A stretch of 64,000 bases of DNA. It comes from Anopheles merus. Taxonomy: Eukaryota; Arthropoda; Insecta; Diptera; Culicidae. The notes under the pieces are model-generated. The model was not told where the DNA came from, did no database searches, and was given only the letters and a program-made list of their open reading frames with translations. Each line of letters starts with the position of its first letter. Positions within the stretch are counted from its first letter, which is position 1. Both the position numbers and the translations under genes were made by a program. Below are positions 37,601 to 49,870 of this stretch, one piece after another. Location of the stretch: the NCBI RefSeq assembly GCF_017562075.2, contig NC_054081.1, positions 13,766,528 through 13,830,527 of the forward strand, written 5' to 3'.

Positions 37601-37809
37601 CCATGTCCCGTACATCCGCCAATGTTCTCTTCCCACCGTGCCCGCCCCCTCTGCCGATCACGCTTTGTAATGATAATTTTGCAAGTAAATGGAAAAGTTA
37701 GTCCTTGAGCAAACGCGGGCCAAGGTTTTGCTGTATGACAACTCTCGCATCCTCCACCAGGCACAGAGCACAAGAAGAAATGCGTTTGAATGTAAGTGTT
37801 TCCATGTGA

Positions 37810-37843
<34 letters not shown>

Positions 37844-40800
37844 GGGAAAGAATATTTGCGGATTTGCAAACGAGTCGGCAACTGGACAGCTTTTCTCTTC
37901 AGTACCATACCCGAATAAAGAGCATTCCACACTTTCTGGAGATGTTCGGTTTTTGCGGACCGGCGCGGGTCGGTGGATCCGGATTCTGGATCCATTTCAA
38001 AAGTTGCAATGCCAGCGAGTGCCAGCGGTGAAGCAGTGAAACCAATTTTGGAGAAGACCGTGTCTTTCGGTCGGTAAGAAGAAGATGTGTATGTGTGTGT
38101 GAGTGTACGCGAACGGGTGCATATTTTCACTTAATCGAAACGATGCTCGCCACCGGTATATCCGGACCACGTTTTGCACCGGAATCGGCGGCAGCGGGGT
38201 TAAATTGTAACCGACAGAGAGAGAGGGAGAGGGGAGGGGTGAGAGGGATGGGACAAGAAAACTCTTCACTTGTCCTTGTGTGTTTCGCTACATTGACTCA
38301 ACTTCGATTTTCCTTTTCACATCCATTGAGATTCACTGCCGAAGCAAAACGATCCGCTGAAGTGGACTTTGAATGTGTTCCTTACAATTACCGGGATGGG
38401 CAAAGGAGGGGGACGGGGTGCAACGGTAAAGGAAAGGACATGATGGAAAGGGAAAAGTTCGCTGCAAAGTATCCTGACTCGCTTTGTGTGGTTTTGGGTG
38501 CGGAGTTGCAGTCGGTACAACCGCTGTAAATGAACTTGAAACCGCACGAAGAAGCACTGGAGACGTTTGAGTTTTCGGTGCCATGACCAGGAGCAAAAAA
38601 GTTGCTGCTGCTTCGCTGCTTTGGTTTTTTGCCTCTCCGCGGCCGAGCTTTTAGTGTCGCTTGCTGCGTTGGACAGCAGCGGCAAGGGAACCGGTAGCAC
38701 ACCGGTTACATATCCTTTGGCAACTTCTTAGCTGGTGTGTGTGTGTGTGTGCGTTTCAGAGAGAAAGACAGAGGGAAGGAGAGAAAATAGGAAACAAGAA
38801 AATGTGTCCAATTTCGACGAAACGACATTATTAGTGGCTCAACTGTGTGTTTCTGTGTGAATGTGTAGAAGCGGCCCAATTCCAATTTCCTGCACACGCG
38901 GAACGCGTTTCACACCTTCACAGCCTCCCCCGTCCCCCATTGCCGCGCGTCCGCTCCACCACACGCTGCACTCATCACGTCTTTATTATTTATGTATGAC
39001 CCCTTTTCCCCTGCCACCGTGTGCGTCCTTTTCCAGCAAGCGCGCCAGCGTCAGGCAGCCGGAAAAGTATGACTTTGTGGTTACGGCTCGCTGGTGGATT
39101 CGGCGTCCACCGTTTCCACCCCACCAGCACCCATGCCCCGCGAACGGGTGGCGAACGGTGGCGAAAATCGCAATACTTACTGTCATATAAATGATGAGTT
39201 ATGGGCGTTATGGGTTATGCCACGGCGTACCCGGGGCCCCGCAAAGGGGTTTCCTTCGACCGGTGTACCAGCGGGGCTAAATGGATCCGAGCATAAATCC
39301 GAAGATCTGGGCGTTCGAGGGTGGACCGGAACCGGTGGCATTGTACGTGTGCTTTCATGTGCGTGTGTGTGCGTGTGTGCGCGCGGAGACATGCATCTCA
39401 AGACACCCTCCACTTGGGACACTTCTTTAAAAAGTGTCTTACAAAAGCGGGGGTTGGGCGGGCGTGTTGGGAAGGTGGCGCATAATTCATCTGCCACCGT
39501 TCAGCGCGGCTGGTGGTGTGGTGGTTGTTGCCGTCCGGAAAAAGGGATTTTCCGACTGCGTGTGCTTGTGCTTGTGATCATGTTTAACCAGTTATGGATT
39601 ATGGGCTACCTTTAAGATGGGAATGACTAACGATGCCCGTTCGCCCTTTAAAATCGGGCCGTGGGAGTAGGGGTGGGCTAGCCGATAAAGTACGATTTTG
39701 TACACGGCAAGTGGCGGGAGAGGCGAGCAATGGGAGGGGAGAAGCAACAGCAAAAAAACAAGCACACACACATACATTCGGGTGACCTTTTCGGGTCGGG
39801 TTTGGTCATGAATTTTGGTGCCAGGTTTTCCAAGGCACCTTTTAAGTCGCTGCCGATCTCTTAATGGCGCACAGCTTCCATCCCACCGGGGGCTCATTTA
39901 CCGCGCTCCGCTCCAGCATTAATCGTCACCGGGCCGCCAAACACCCGTACAGCCGCGCTTGCTGCCACACCGGTTCCACCCGGGGGCCATTAGTTCCTCC
40001 TCTCCGGCGACGCGTTCCCACAACCGGAGGCGCACGAACCGGCCGGCCGGCCGACAACCTTCCGAGTGGCTCGCCAAAAACCCCTTTTTTTGCTGGACCA
40101 CCTCTAAACCGGGGGCGGCAGAGGTGTAATTAACCACAGCCGTGGTGCTACCGTTTAATTCGTTCCGACTGGAACCGAAACTTTTAATTTCCCAATCGGG
40201 TCGTTCCATCGGCCCTTCCCCCGGATACGGGGCGACCACACTCCCTTCCAGCCCCGTCCATCTGAGGGGGGTGGGAAATCTTGGCGCCGCGGAAAGCTGC
40301 TGTACGCATTTCGTCCGTCAGAAATTAACCTTAATCTCCCAGTGCGTCTTTAATCGCGCATAAATCATGTTCACCGGTGGGGTTGTTTTTCTCGGGCCGG
40401 GGAGCCCATTCAAACATCCCACCGCCTTGGCGCGAGCAGTGCGTGCTTTTCTTTACAGCACAGTTTTGTGTGTGTGTTTCTGGCGCGCGGAAAAAGCCAC
40501 GAAATAGGTACCGCTTGCCCATTAAACCTTTCACTCCGGCCACGCTCCCGGCCAGGACTTGAGGGAAGATTTAGAGCGCCTAAAAAACAAAATCTCTATT
40601 AAAACTTCACCCACCACCATAAAGCAGCACGCATTTGGGCGCGAGAAAGGGGTTTAAATCGGTTCCGTCATCATCTGCTGCCACGGCGTCTTCGTTGTTT
40701 GATTGTTTTTTTTTTTTGTCCACGGTGCCACCCGAAAACGATTAGCCATTATGGTCGCGCGGGATCGCACAATTAATGTTTCTGTGGCGGTGGGCGCAAA

Positions 40801-41329
40801 GCGAAATGTAATGAGGCGGAAAATGGAGGGAAATGGGCCGCCTTGATGGAGGTGCAGCGCGACGATTTTTGGCGGAAAAAAGCGCACGACTAACGCAATT
40901 GACTACTGCTCGCGCTTGATTGTAGAATTTCGGGCCGTTCTGCTCGGATTTATAGACTTGCTAATGTGTCCCACGCAACAAACACTAAATGAGAATAATT
41001 TTATACGTTGCTTATTTGTTTGATTTATTGCACGCGGTGAGTTGTGAGCCAGCTTGACGTTTTGACTGAAAAGGCAAAGATTACCTGAGTTTTTTGAAAT
41101 TTTAATATTTTTTTTGTTTGAATTTTAAACAATCTAACTAAAATACTCCAAATTAGCACTATACCATGGTATGACAAGTTAAAAATTCATAAAATTAATC
41201 ATCCCTTGCTCTATTTTTTTTCTCTTCAAATTACCTCTTATTTCCGTAGCTGAATGTAAAAAAACAACTTTCAATATATTTTCAAAAATGTTAGCTGATT
41301 AATACATTACTCCGCAATTGCTTCTGTGA
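34626..41329. other. GC-richer stretch with many overlapping open frames, no gene recognised
   Basis: After an AT-rich start (to about 34900), GC content rises to about 40900. Frames of 100-194 codons lie on both strands and overlap in several phases, as expected by chance in GC-rich DNA; none has a domain I recognise. A good 5' splice consensus, GGAG|GTAAGC, occurs at 35666 on the plus strand without a supported coding exon before it. TG/CA runs occur at 35274-35294 and 37809-37842. This could include untranslated exons or enhancers of a neighbouring gene. Confidence 0.45.
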
Positions 41330-41568
41330 AGGTTTCACGGGTCACCTCTCAAAGGTACCCTTTTTGCAGCGGAGAGAACGAATAAAACAATAAAAGCAAA
41401 AACGATCACAAAGACCCATCAGAAAAGCATGCAGCAGACACAGCAGGGTGTCCGCAGGAAGGAAGCCGCAGAGCCAAGTCAGAAGCAGCAGCACAAGGCA
41501 TTTAGCGAAAACATTGTGGATGTGGTACAGGAAATGGAACTGAAAAGTATAACAATACAGATGTGCTA
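41330..41568 (+). other. Candidate coding exon (weak)
   Basis: An open frame of about 79 codons without an early ATG sits in otherwise stop-rich AT-rich DNA. A plausible 3' splice site, TACCCTTTTTGCAG, ends at 41370. The frame after it reads KTITKTHQKSMQQTQQ, then RRKEAAEPSQKQQHKAF and SENIVDVVQEMELKSITIQM, then stops. AAAAGTATAA near 41546 could serve as a weak donor. The peptide is basic and Gln-rich and resembles no family I know. Chance openness is quite possible. Confidence 0.25.
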
Positions 41569-41619
41569 ACGTGTTATTGTTTCAGTCGAAATTGGACACT
41601 TCAGGAAAGTGGATTGATA

Positions 41620-42675
41620 GGGTAAATGTACCAATAGTGGTGCAATTTGGAGTGGTATAGATGTACTTTAATAGATTTTAAGTTTCAGATAGGTCAATTG
41701 ATGCATATTTTTACATATAGCAATTGGAATGTGTTAAATCTTCACAATCCCAACAATTTGTCCCATCAAATACAGCAAGTTTACATAAAAAAATACACAT
41801 TTTTGTGACTGCTTCGTTGTACCTATAATGGTGGTATGGTTCCAATAGTCGTCGTATTGTGTTCCTATAGTGGTGTTAAACAAAGATACCTAACAAATTG
41901 TGTAGACTATAAAAGCAACTTAATTTTGAAGCTGTCTTCATGAGAAGTGCAAAGATGACTGCCTAATAATATTTTTTGCACAATTTGATCGTAAAAAATA
42001 TTAATTTGAGTGATGAAAATATTGACTCAAGTTTTGTATAACGACTCTAGTCTACCCACGCCGTGAAGGATGTGCTGGATTCAAATTCGATTTTTCACTT
42101 AGCTAGATATTTTAATTTTGGCCTTTTTTGGTAAATGAGTTACAAGAAACTCATTTATGTTGCTTATTTTTGTGAAAAACAATTCGACATGTAAAAAATA
42201 CCCAGGAAAACAATCTAAAATGCCCTGTTTTTACTGATTTTATGACTATAACCAACATAGGAACACGTCTGTTTTGTGTACCAATAAAGGCACTATGGTA
42301 AAAAAACACTTTCAAATGCAAAAAAAAGAGTCAAAAGGCAATTAATCTTAGTAAATCAATAACATTTCATAAAAATTATGTTAAAAAAGTAACTACGTCG
42401 TTGTGCGGTCTTTTATAGCGTTAACAAAAATATGAATAGGAAAATAGGAAATCCTAAGAATTTTGGAAAAATGTTGACACATGTCACAAAATAATGGTTT
42501 TTGCTGTCACCATGTGAGGGAATTGCGCGTTAAAATTTTTAACCTCTTTGTAAATGACCATAGAACATGTCACACTAACATAAATATTTTAATTATTGTT
42601 AAATTATTATATAAAGCGCTTTTTACAGCAATACCAACACTATTGGTACTAGCAGCACTATAGGTACGTTTACCC
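41620..42675. mobile_element. 1.06-kb TIR element with reiterated TACCAATAGTGG motif
   Basis: The ends are inverted repeats: GGGTAAATGTACCAATAGTG at 41620-41639 against GGGTAAACGTACCTATAGTG on the reverse strand from 42675. TA flanks both sides (41618-41619 and 42676-42677), as in Tc1/mariner-class insertion. Inside, variants of CC(A/T)ATAGTGGTG recur near 41820-41875, 42278-42296 and 42630-42662. No frame longer than about 60 codons exists, so it is non-autonomous. The family name is unknown to me. Confidence 0.75.
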
Positions 42676-42677
42676 TA

Positions 42678-45322
42678 TTTCTTAAATAAAAACAAAATTT
42701 TAGCATCGCAAACAGTCAAACGAAATGAATCAATAAAGACAACAAAGACAAAAAAATACATACAATAGTAACGATAACTAAGAAAAACAATTATTTAACT
42801 TCACTCGACAAAAAATGGAATGCAGTAAAAATTTTGATGCGATAAAATGGTTCAAAATAATACATTATATTTAATATTTCAACAGCACAACGTTCAACTG
42901 GTTAGCATCAATAGATCAATAGCAATCATGAAATAAAGTATTGAATCCGCTAACTAATTAATTTTAAAACGCCAGTTAACAAATAAATTCATCAAAACAT
43001 AAAAAATAATGATGAGGAAGTAAAGAACTTTCTGGGATCAATAAGGTAATAAACAAAATTGGTGGTAATATAATTTTTAATTTTAGCAGTCAAATAATTG
43101 CTTCACAGCAATTCACCTATTGACATCTCTTCGGCACGAGTCAGAACGCAATTAATGCCTCATTTCTTCGCACATTTTATATCCTTACAGTTCTCATGCT
43201 ACCACACTTAAAAAAAAAGAAACCCGCAATTGGACATGCTGCCGGCACAGGTAGCCGGCAATGCAAACAACTTATCAAAAAGCAACGAAAACAACTTTGG
43301 CTTCGGTGCTTTTTACCCTTTTGTATCCTGTCTAGGGCCTGCCGTTCAGCGGTATGCCCCGACACTCTTCACACGCCAACGTGTGCACCATCCCGCATCA
43401 ATACAGTGATTTGCTTTAGCGACACGGTGAAATAAAGATGCAGAATGAAAGAAAATACCACAAGAAAGGAAAAGGCTAGGCCAAGGAGTTGCAGCTGCAG
43501 CAGAAAAAGTAAGCTTTTGATGTGCTGCAATTGTGGGCACCGAAAACAGTCACATTATCAGGCCCCGTTTCGGTGTGCCAGTGTGTGTGTGTGTAGGTCA
43601 GCGATGTAATAACTCAGCTGGAAACGCAAAACAACCAAACACCAACTGCAACGACAACTTCCTCCAAACGCTAACGCACACACACACAATTATCGGCGCG
43701 TTGGCGAAGGTCAGTTGCGTTTGTTCCGGAAGTGTGTGTGCGTGCGTGGTTGTGTCACGATGAGCTGGAACATGAATAATGAGTTTGTTGCTGGGTGGTG
43801 TGCTGCTGGCCAGGGCAGAAAAAAGGAAACGAGCACAGGCACCCCGAGGCGTTTAACGTGGAAGAAAAAGGGCAGCGAAGGTCATATGGTGAGCATCGAG
43901 CAGCGAACTGACCACCGATACGGAACACAATCATAGATATTCGTTCATGAAGTCATGTTTTTGTATATTCAAATTAAATTAAAAAAGAAGCATTATATTT
44001 ATGGAAACCTATTTTTTCTATTTTGTATTTGTTCAATGTTCCTTTGTCCTTACATGAATGCTTTCTCTACTTCAATTATTTGTTTTTTATACACTCAATT
44101 TAACAAGCATTGCCGCAAACAATGGTAGCCATGGTATACGCAATAAAAATGTCATCAGCTGTAGGCCATGTTAGTTCTGAAACTTTTAACACATTGAACT
44201 TTTAACGCCTAAAGGTATGCAACCATTAAAAACGCAAAATGAAGAAAACGCCTTTAAATCTGCATTCAGCGCATCAAAATCACTTGAATACGCTATTATG
44301 TTCATTTTATTCATTATAGAGGAGGCGCATAGACATAAAGACGCAACGATGTTTATATTAATACGTAAAAGTAAAATATCATCAATTTCATTGGTCCAAA
44401 AAAAAAAATACTTTCAACTACATTCCTGAGTAAATTGTACGTCAGGAACGGGAAAGGATGTATCAGCGAGAGCGCACAGCACATACAATAATCTCCAACG
44501 CCCTTTCCAACAGGCCAAGCAAAGATAAACACGTGCAGCCGTTGCCGTTGGTAGCCTTTTTGCCGCTTTTGCTAGCGGCACGCCAGAGCAGGGAAACAAC
44601 TCACACACACGATCTCCCAAGCGTGTGCATAAGTATGGGTGTAAATCATTGCCCATCCGCAACCGTGTCGATCGCTTGCTGCGAACCATTCAATCGGACC
44701 TGAAGCATATCGAAATTGAAGGCAAGAAGCGGAAGATGGAGAGCAAAAAAAAAAGCAAACACGGGTTCTGTTCGCGATCGAGCTCAAGGAATAAAAAATA
44801 GTTCTTTGCGCCCACACAGAGACACGCACATATACAAAGTAGCATTTTTATTGCCACTTGCGTGCCCACTGCGGACGGCCGGAAGCTGAAGCAGAAAAAG
44901 AAGAAGAAAAAAAGAGAGAAAAAAATGCGCCAGGAATGAAACGCCGATCATGCCTCGGTGCCCGTGGTCAGCAACCGGGGGTGCCGTTTTTTTGCGTAGG
45001 ACCGTGGTTCGATACGAGACGTCGACGTGCGACGATGAAGAAAGTGCCCACCACGGCCACCGCCAGCCGGTGAAGATTAACAAAGCGAAGATTATGGTGG
45101 GTTGGGAGGACAGTGGGTAGAAAGGGGGGGGGGGATGATGGGTGTTTCGGGGAGAAGTTTGAGATGAACAAAGAATGTACAGCACACGCATAAAGAGGGC
45201 AGCGGGGAAGGGAAAAGGTAAACGATAACGGCAAAACTGGACCACGCAAGACAAGTGCCAGCGGCCCTTGCGCGTCACTTTTCATCCCCTGCACCCTCAC
45301 TCCAACCCCCCTCCTCAAGTTT

Positions 45323-45355
<33 letters not shown>

Positions 45356-46400
45356 TTCTTTTTCTTCGTCTCTCATCCCTTCCCTTCCACCCTCGCGGAG
45401 GCACGCGGATGCTGGGCCCAGGTGGATTTTTCTGTCATGTTGGCTGGACAAAACGGCGTGTGGAAGCGGGGCTGAATGGCGAAAGCGCACGAAACAAAGG
45501 AATCGTCAGCGTCGTCGTCGTCGTCGTCGTAGTACACGAGATCGCGCTCATCGCGCTTCCCGCTTAGCTCCGCCCACCGCCCCTGATACTATGTGTCGGC
45601 CGATGAACCACTTAGAAATGTCTGCCGCCCGAAGCCCGAAAGCCCGACCGAAAAGTACACCCGAAACGGCCATGGCTGCCTGCCGTTCTAACGTTCCTTT
45701 TTTTTCATACATATATGTATGCTGTTTTGTTTGCGGCTGGCGGGGAAGTGCGTACCAAGCGTGAGTGCGCGTGAGTTCCCTCGCAAGGCCAAGCGGGTGT
45801 TCATTTCCGTGGCCATGTGTTCATTTCCGCCCAGTGTGCCGAGATTACTATTGCTGCTGCCGCTGCTGCTGCGTTGCTTTTCACTGTTAGTGCGTGGCAG
45901 CAGTCTGTTCTACTCTCTTTCGTGCGTCCACATCGCCGCGTACCGACCTGTGCTTGTGGATGTGTGCGTGTGTGTGTGTACACTTGCAACATCGTTCCGT
46001 GTAGCGAGCTAGTCGGAACCGATAGAAAGGCGCATCTATAGCGAGCAGCATCCTGCCGCTATAGGCGTACGTTTGCTTCATTGCGCGTTTTGCGTGGCTG
46101 GGGACGAGTTGATTTATTTGTTCGGTTGTTTAGTTTTTTGCTCACTAAAATCAACAATAAAGGTAGTCTTTCAGACACTCACACTATTCAACTGGAATAA
46201 ATTTATGTTTTTATTTATTTATTTATTTTTTCATAAATTATTGCTCCGAGATGCATTATAAAACATCGAATCGAATAAATACACAAACAAACAAAACTTT
46301 AAAGAATGGTTTTTCATCTTTTCTTTGAAACAAAAATAAAGTTGCATCTGAAACACAACATTTTCTATCTTCCCATTTTAATTCCCCTTTTTCATTGCAG
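42678..46400. other. Non-coding stretch, no gene recognised
   Basis: 42678-43180 and 43940-44420 are AT-rich; the rest is mixed. An open frame near 43759-43891 starts at an ATG and runs to a donor-like ATG|GTGAGC, but has no domain and no partner exon. A (CT)n tract lies at 45323-45358, a G-run at 45125-45134 and a (GTC)n run near 45505-45530. Confidence 0.45.
45323..45358. repeat. (CT)n microsatellite
   Basis: About 36 bases of CT/TTCT units. Confidence 0.9.
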
Positions 46401-46511
46401 ACAAAGAAAAAAGCCCTGCCAAAGAGGAACGGGATGCCCATCGCCGTGCACACCAATCATCAATCAATCATTTTCAAAAGCAAAATGGAAGCGAAGGTGA
46501 ACGGCGTACGC
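46401..46511 (+). other. Candidate exon behind a strong 3' splice consensus (weak)
   Basis: A pyrimidine-rich tract with TCCCCTTTTTCATTGCAG ends at 46400. Both the frame reading TKKKALPKRNGMPIAVHTNH and that reading DKEKSPAKEERDAHRRAHQS stay open across it. Donor-like AAG|GTGAAC (46496) or CGC|GTAAAG (46511) could end it. No known domain is present and no partner exon was identified, so it may be untranslated or spurious. Confidence 0.2.
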
Positions 46512-46687
46512 GTAAAGTGACTTTGCTTGTGTATGTGTGTGTGCATGTACTATTTTTCTTCTTTATTTTTTTCTTCTCTCCCTGGTTCGGTGGTGTTATT
46601 TTTCGTTTAATTTGTCTTCAATCAACATTCAACCGTGGCATGGAACGTCCAAGCGCTTCGAGATAGCAATGACAAAAAACGCATTTT

Positions 46688-46705
46688 CACACACACACAC
46701 ACACA

Positions 46706-46785
<80 letters not shown>
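46688..46785. repeat. (CA)n microsatellite, longest uninterrupted-type array in the window
   Basis: About 98 bases of CA with one ACC interruption. Confidence 0.97.
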
Positions 46786-46788
<3 letters not shown>

Positions 46789-47426
46789 TATAACACTCAC
46801 ACATTTTAAGTCAAAAGGGCTGCAAGCGTACACAAAATAAAAATAAAAAGAAACAAAAACAACACGCTAACAAATTAACTAATCGAACCATAACCCATCA
46901 GCCGCAAGGGAAACAAAGACACCCATTCAAGCGGTTTCAAACTAGCGCGAGCACCCTTGTACCTTTGTATGCGTGTGTGTGTATGTGTGTGCCTGCGTTT
47001 GTGTGTGTTTTTCAACAGGAGTCCACTTGAGCAGACTCCCTCTTCTCCCTCGCCGCCCATATTCCAGCCTTCCAATTTATAAACTCCAGTGATCTCTTGT
47101 GTGTGCGTATGTGTGTAAAAGTGCGTGTGTCTGTGTCTGTGTAAGTAGGCCGTTCCATGTGGACCGAGAGCGCCAGGGGATGGGAAGAAAAACCACCTTA
47201 TGAGACGGTTGACTTCTTATTTTATTTGGAAGTTTTCTTTCTAACCTTTTTTTTCTTCGCTTCTTCGCTTCTCCAAACAAGACGTAAGGCGGTGGGATAA
47301 CGGGCACAGTGAGGTACCTTTAGTGCGTGACAACAACATGTCTGCAACGGGGCCGTGTCAGAAGAGCCAGGCGGGAAGTGGGAGAGGGGAAGGAAAGAGT
47401 TGCTACATTTTAATATAGGTGGGGCA

Positions 47427-47450
47427 CACACACACACACACACACACACA
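47427..47450. repeat. (CA)n microsatellite
   Basis: About 12 CA units. Confidence 0.9.
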
Positions 47451-49298
47451 TCATCATCTCGCAGCTTTTAAAAATGGCAACAAAGTGGTTACAATTTTAA
47501 GTGGCCTTTTTGCTTTTTCTTTTTTCCTCCCGTTTTCTCATCGAGTCGCTGTGGGGTTTTTTTTTGGTAGTTGTGTATGTTGATTTTATTACTTTCCAGA
47601 TTTCTACTTCTTCTTCTTCTTTTCATCATTGTTGCTCCCCGGTCCCGTAATTCCACTTGAAAATCAATAACGAGCGGGTGGGCTGGCCCGAGGGGGCTTA
47701 GGTGCGGACGCGTTGAGACGGTTAATGCTCGTTCTGTCGCTGCTGGCGGGGGCTGTGAGCAAAAAACAAAAAGAATTTTGCCTCTTTGAACTACCGAGCA
47801 AGCAAGAAGTAGAATCTTTTGGGCATTACTAAACTCAAATCTAACCACCGAACGGGCAATGCAATATAGTGATTAAAGGCGAGTTTACTCGCAACTGATA
47901 CCTTTTTTCGTATTTTACAAAAAAAATTGAAACTCTAAATTAAAAACACTACGTGCAAGATCACCTATGTTGAAGGTCCCATTCCAAACTTTGTGTGTGT
48001 GTGTGCTGTACTAGCGCCATTGAGCTTCTTGCTTTTTGTTCTTCTTGGCCATTTTTCGGTCCCACCGGTAACACGATCTCTCTATATTGGGTGACAGTTT
48101 GAGCGATTTATGTAGCCGAACCGCGCAATCGATCGGAAGGCAATAAAGCAAACGCACGGCAGCGCACGTCTCGTTCAGCCCTGGTGATGCCTTCTCGCTG
48201 TGCTATTATTAGGGGCAGCAGGTTTGAAGTTGTGTTAAAGTTTGCCGCCGTGCCGCTAAAAATAATGTTTCGAAAAATGCAAATAAACATTAAGGTGAAA
48301 TCAAATTGAAAAAAAAAAAAAAAGATATTTAACCATATCTCTGACGTGCTAGGTAGTACCTGAAATGAGTGTACTGTGCGTGTGTGTGTGTTTGTGTGTG
48401 TGTGAGAAAGAGTGTGTGCAATTGTGTTGTGCATTTAATAAATAATGATTGTGGAGTGAATCGTTTCAGTGTTAGTTCTTTGGGTAGGATTATTTGAGGA
48501 ATTAATAATTGAATTGTGATTACTATGTTTGTAGTGAACATGCATGATTCACCTGCTGAAATACCTACAGTTTTGTTGTAAGCTATTTTACAGTGTTTTT
48601 TTCTATAAGTTAATATGAAACTACTTAAATTATTCACAATCCCAATAAATGTTATAATTTTAAAAGTATTATTAAATAATGGATAGTATTTGTCGGCTGG
48701 GATGCAGGGAATAATTTAGCTTCATTATAAGAAACTACCTTCAAACTGTTTTCATCGGATGGTGGCTGTAACCATCCTAAACATTAAAAATTTAATATGT
48801 AGAAAATACAACAGCAATAAAGTGCATCTTCAAACACACCTCTCCCGAAACACATGCGTTCGAAATTGAAAAAGAAAATGAATGAGAAAAAAAAACACAC
48901 ACACTCACGAAACAAGAAACAGAGCACAGAGCGGAAAGGCCATTGCAGCGAGGTGCAGCCCCCATATAATGGCCGCCACAAAGTCTTTCACATTTCGATG
49001 GAAGCCCATCGGCGTCGTATTTTATGTTTCGCCTCTTTGGCTGTTCGCTTTGCCCCGATTCGTTGGTGCCACCTTTTCTTTCGGTTCAATTAATAATACA
49101 CACACACACACATGCTCATACATACACACTTGAGTTGGAGGAAAAAGAGTAGTTTGTGTGTGTGTGTGTGTGAGCGTGATGGGGGGGAAAGGTGAAGCTA
49201 GGTTGCTTAAGGGGCCGCGGCCGCGATCGTTCATCATCCGTGCATCGGGCAATAACAATAATAATAACAATCATTGTAATCTTCAAACTACTCTCACG

Positions 49299-49320
49299 CA
49301 CACACACACACACACACACA
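49299..49320. repeat. (CA)n microsatellite
   Basis: About 11 CA units. Confidence 0.9.
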
Positions 49321-49449
49321 TCTACAGCGCTGCGAGCTAAAATATCAATTCCATCTGGAGTTGAGCCGCGATCGGTGTAGGAGTCAGAAGTCGCCTTACT
49401 GTGGTGCCCCTTTCGTACAGCCGGTGGTACTGCATCGTTCCCTTGCTCT

Positions 49450-49451
<2 letters not shown>

Positions 49452-49492
<41 letters not shown>

Positions 49493-49497
49493 CACAC

Positions 49498-49535
<38 letters not shown>
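49452..49535. repeat. (CA)n microsatellite with AACACACAAC interruption
   Basis: About 84 bases of CA units, broken once near 49490-49501. Confidence 0.95.
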
Positions 49536-49537
<2 letters not shown>

Positions 49538-49870
49538 CTCACTTTCGTTTGGTTCGTTTCGATCGATCGTTCATCTTTACACCTCATGTGCCTGTTTTCC
49601 ACTCTGCTGCTTCCCCGTGTGCTGCTGCTGCCTTTTTAGCCATTCCATTCCTTGTACTTCCAGCTTTATCTACACCTCCTGGCTTTGTGTTCTGCTTCTG
49701 CTGTTCGATTTCACATGCTGCAGTTTGTGCCCCTTCTTTTCCTTTCCCTGTTCGTGCCCAATTTCTTCCTTCCTTTTGTCATCTTGCATTGCTTTGGGAA
49801 GATGCGAGCCGATTTGGATGCAGCTTCGGTTGCTGCATTTGTTTTTTTTTTTTTCATCATTCATTCTCGT

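Larger units (their letters stand above)
46512..49870. other. Microsatellite-dense non-coding stretch
   Basis: It holds many CA/TG arrays and pyrimidine tracts. The long open frames here (up to 190 codons) are mostly HT, CV or S/F/L-rich translations of these repeats. No gene is recognised. Confidence 0.55.

Noticed and set aside
37546..38130. 194-codon minus-strand open frame
   Set aside because: Its centre is the translation of a CA repeat and overlapping frames on both strands are equally open.
46688..49535. Arrays of short repeats checked for a CRISPR-like layout
   Set aside because: They are simple CA/TG microsatellites without unique spacers, in an insect nuclear context.
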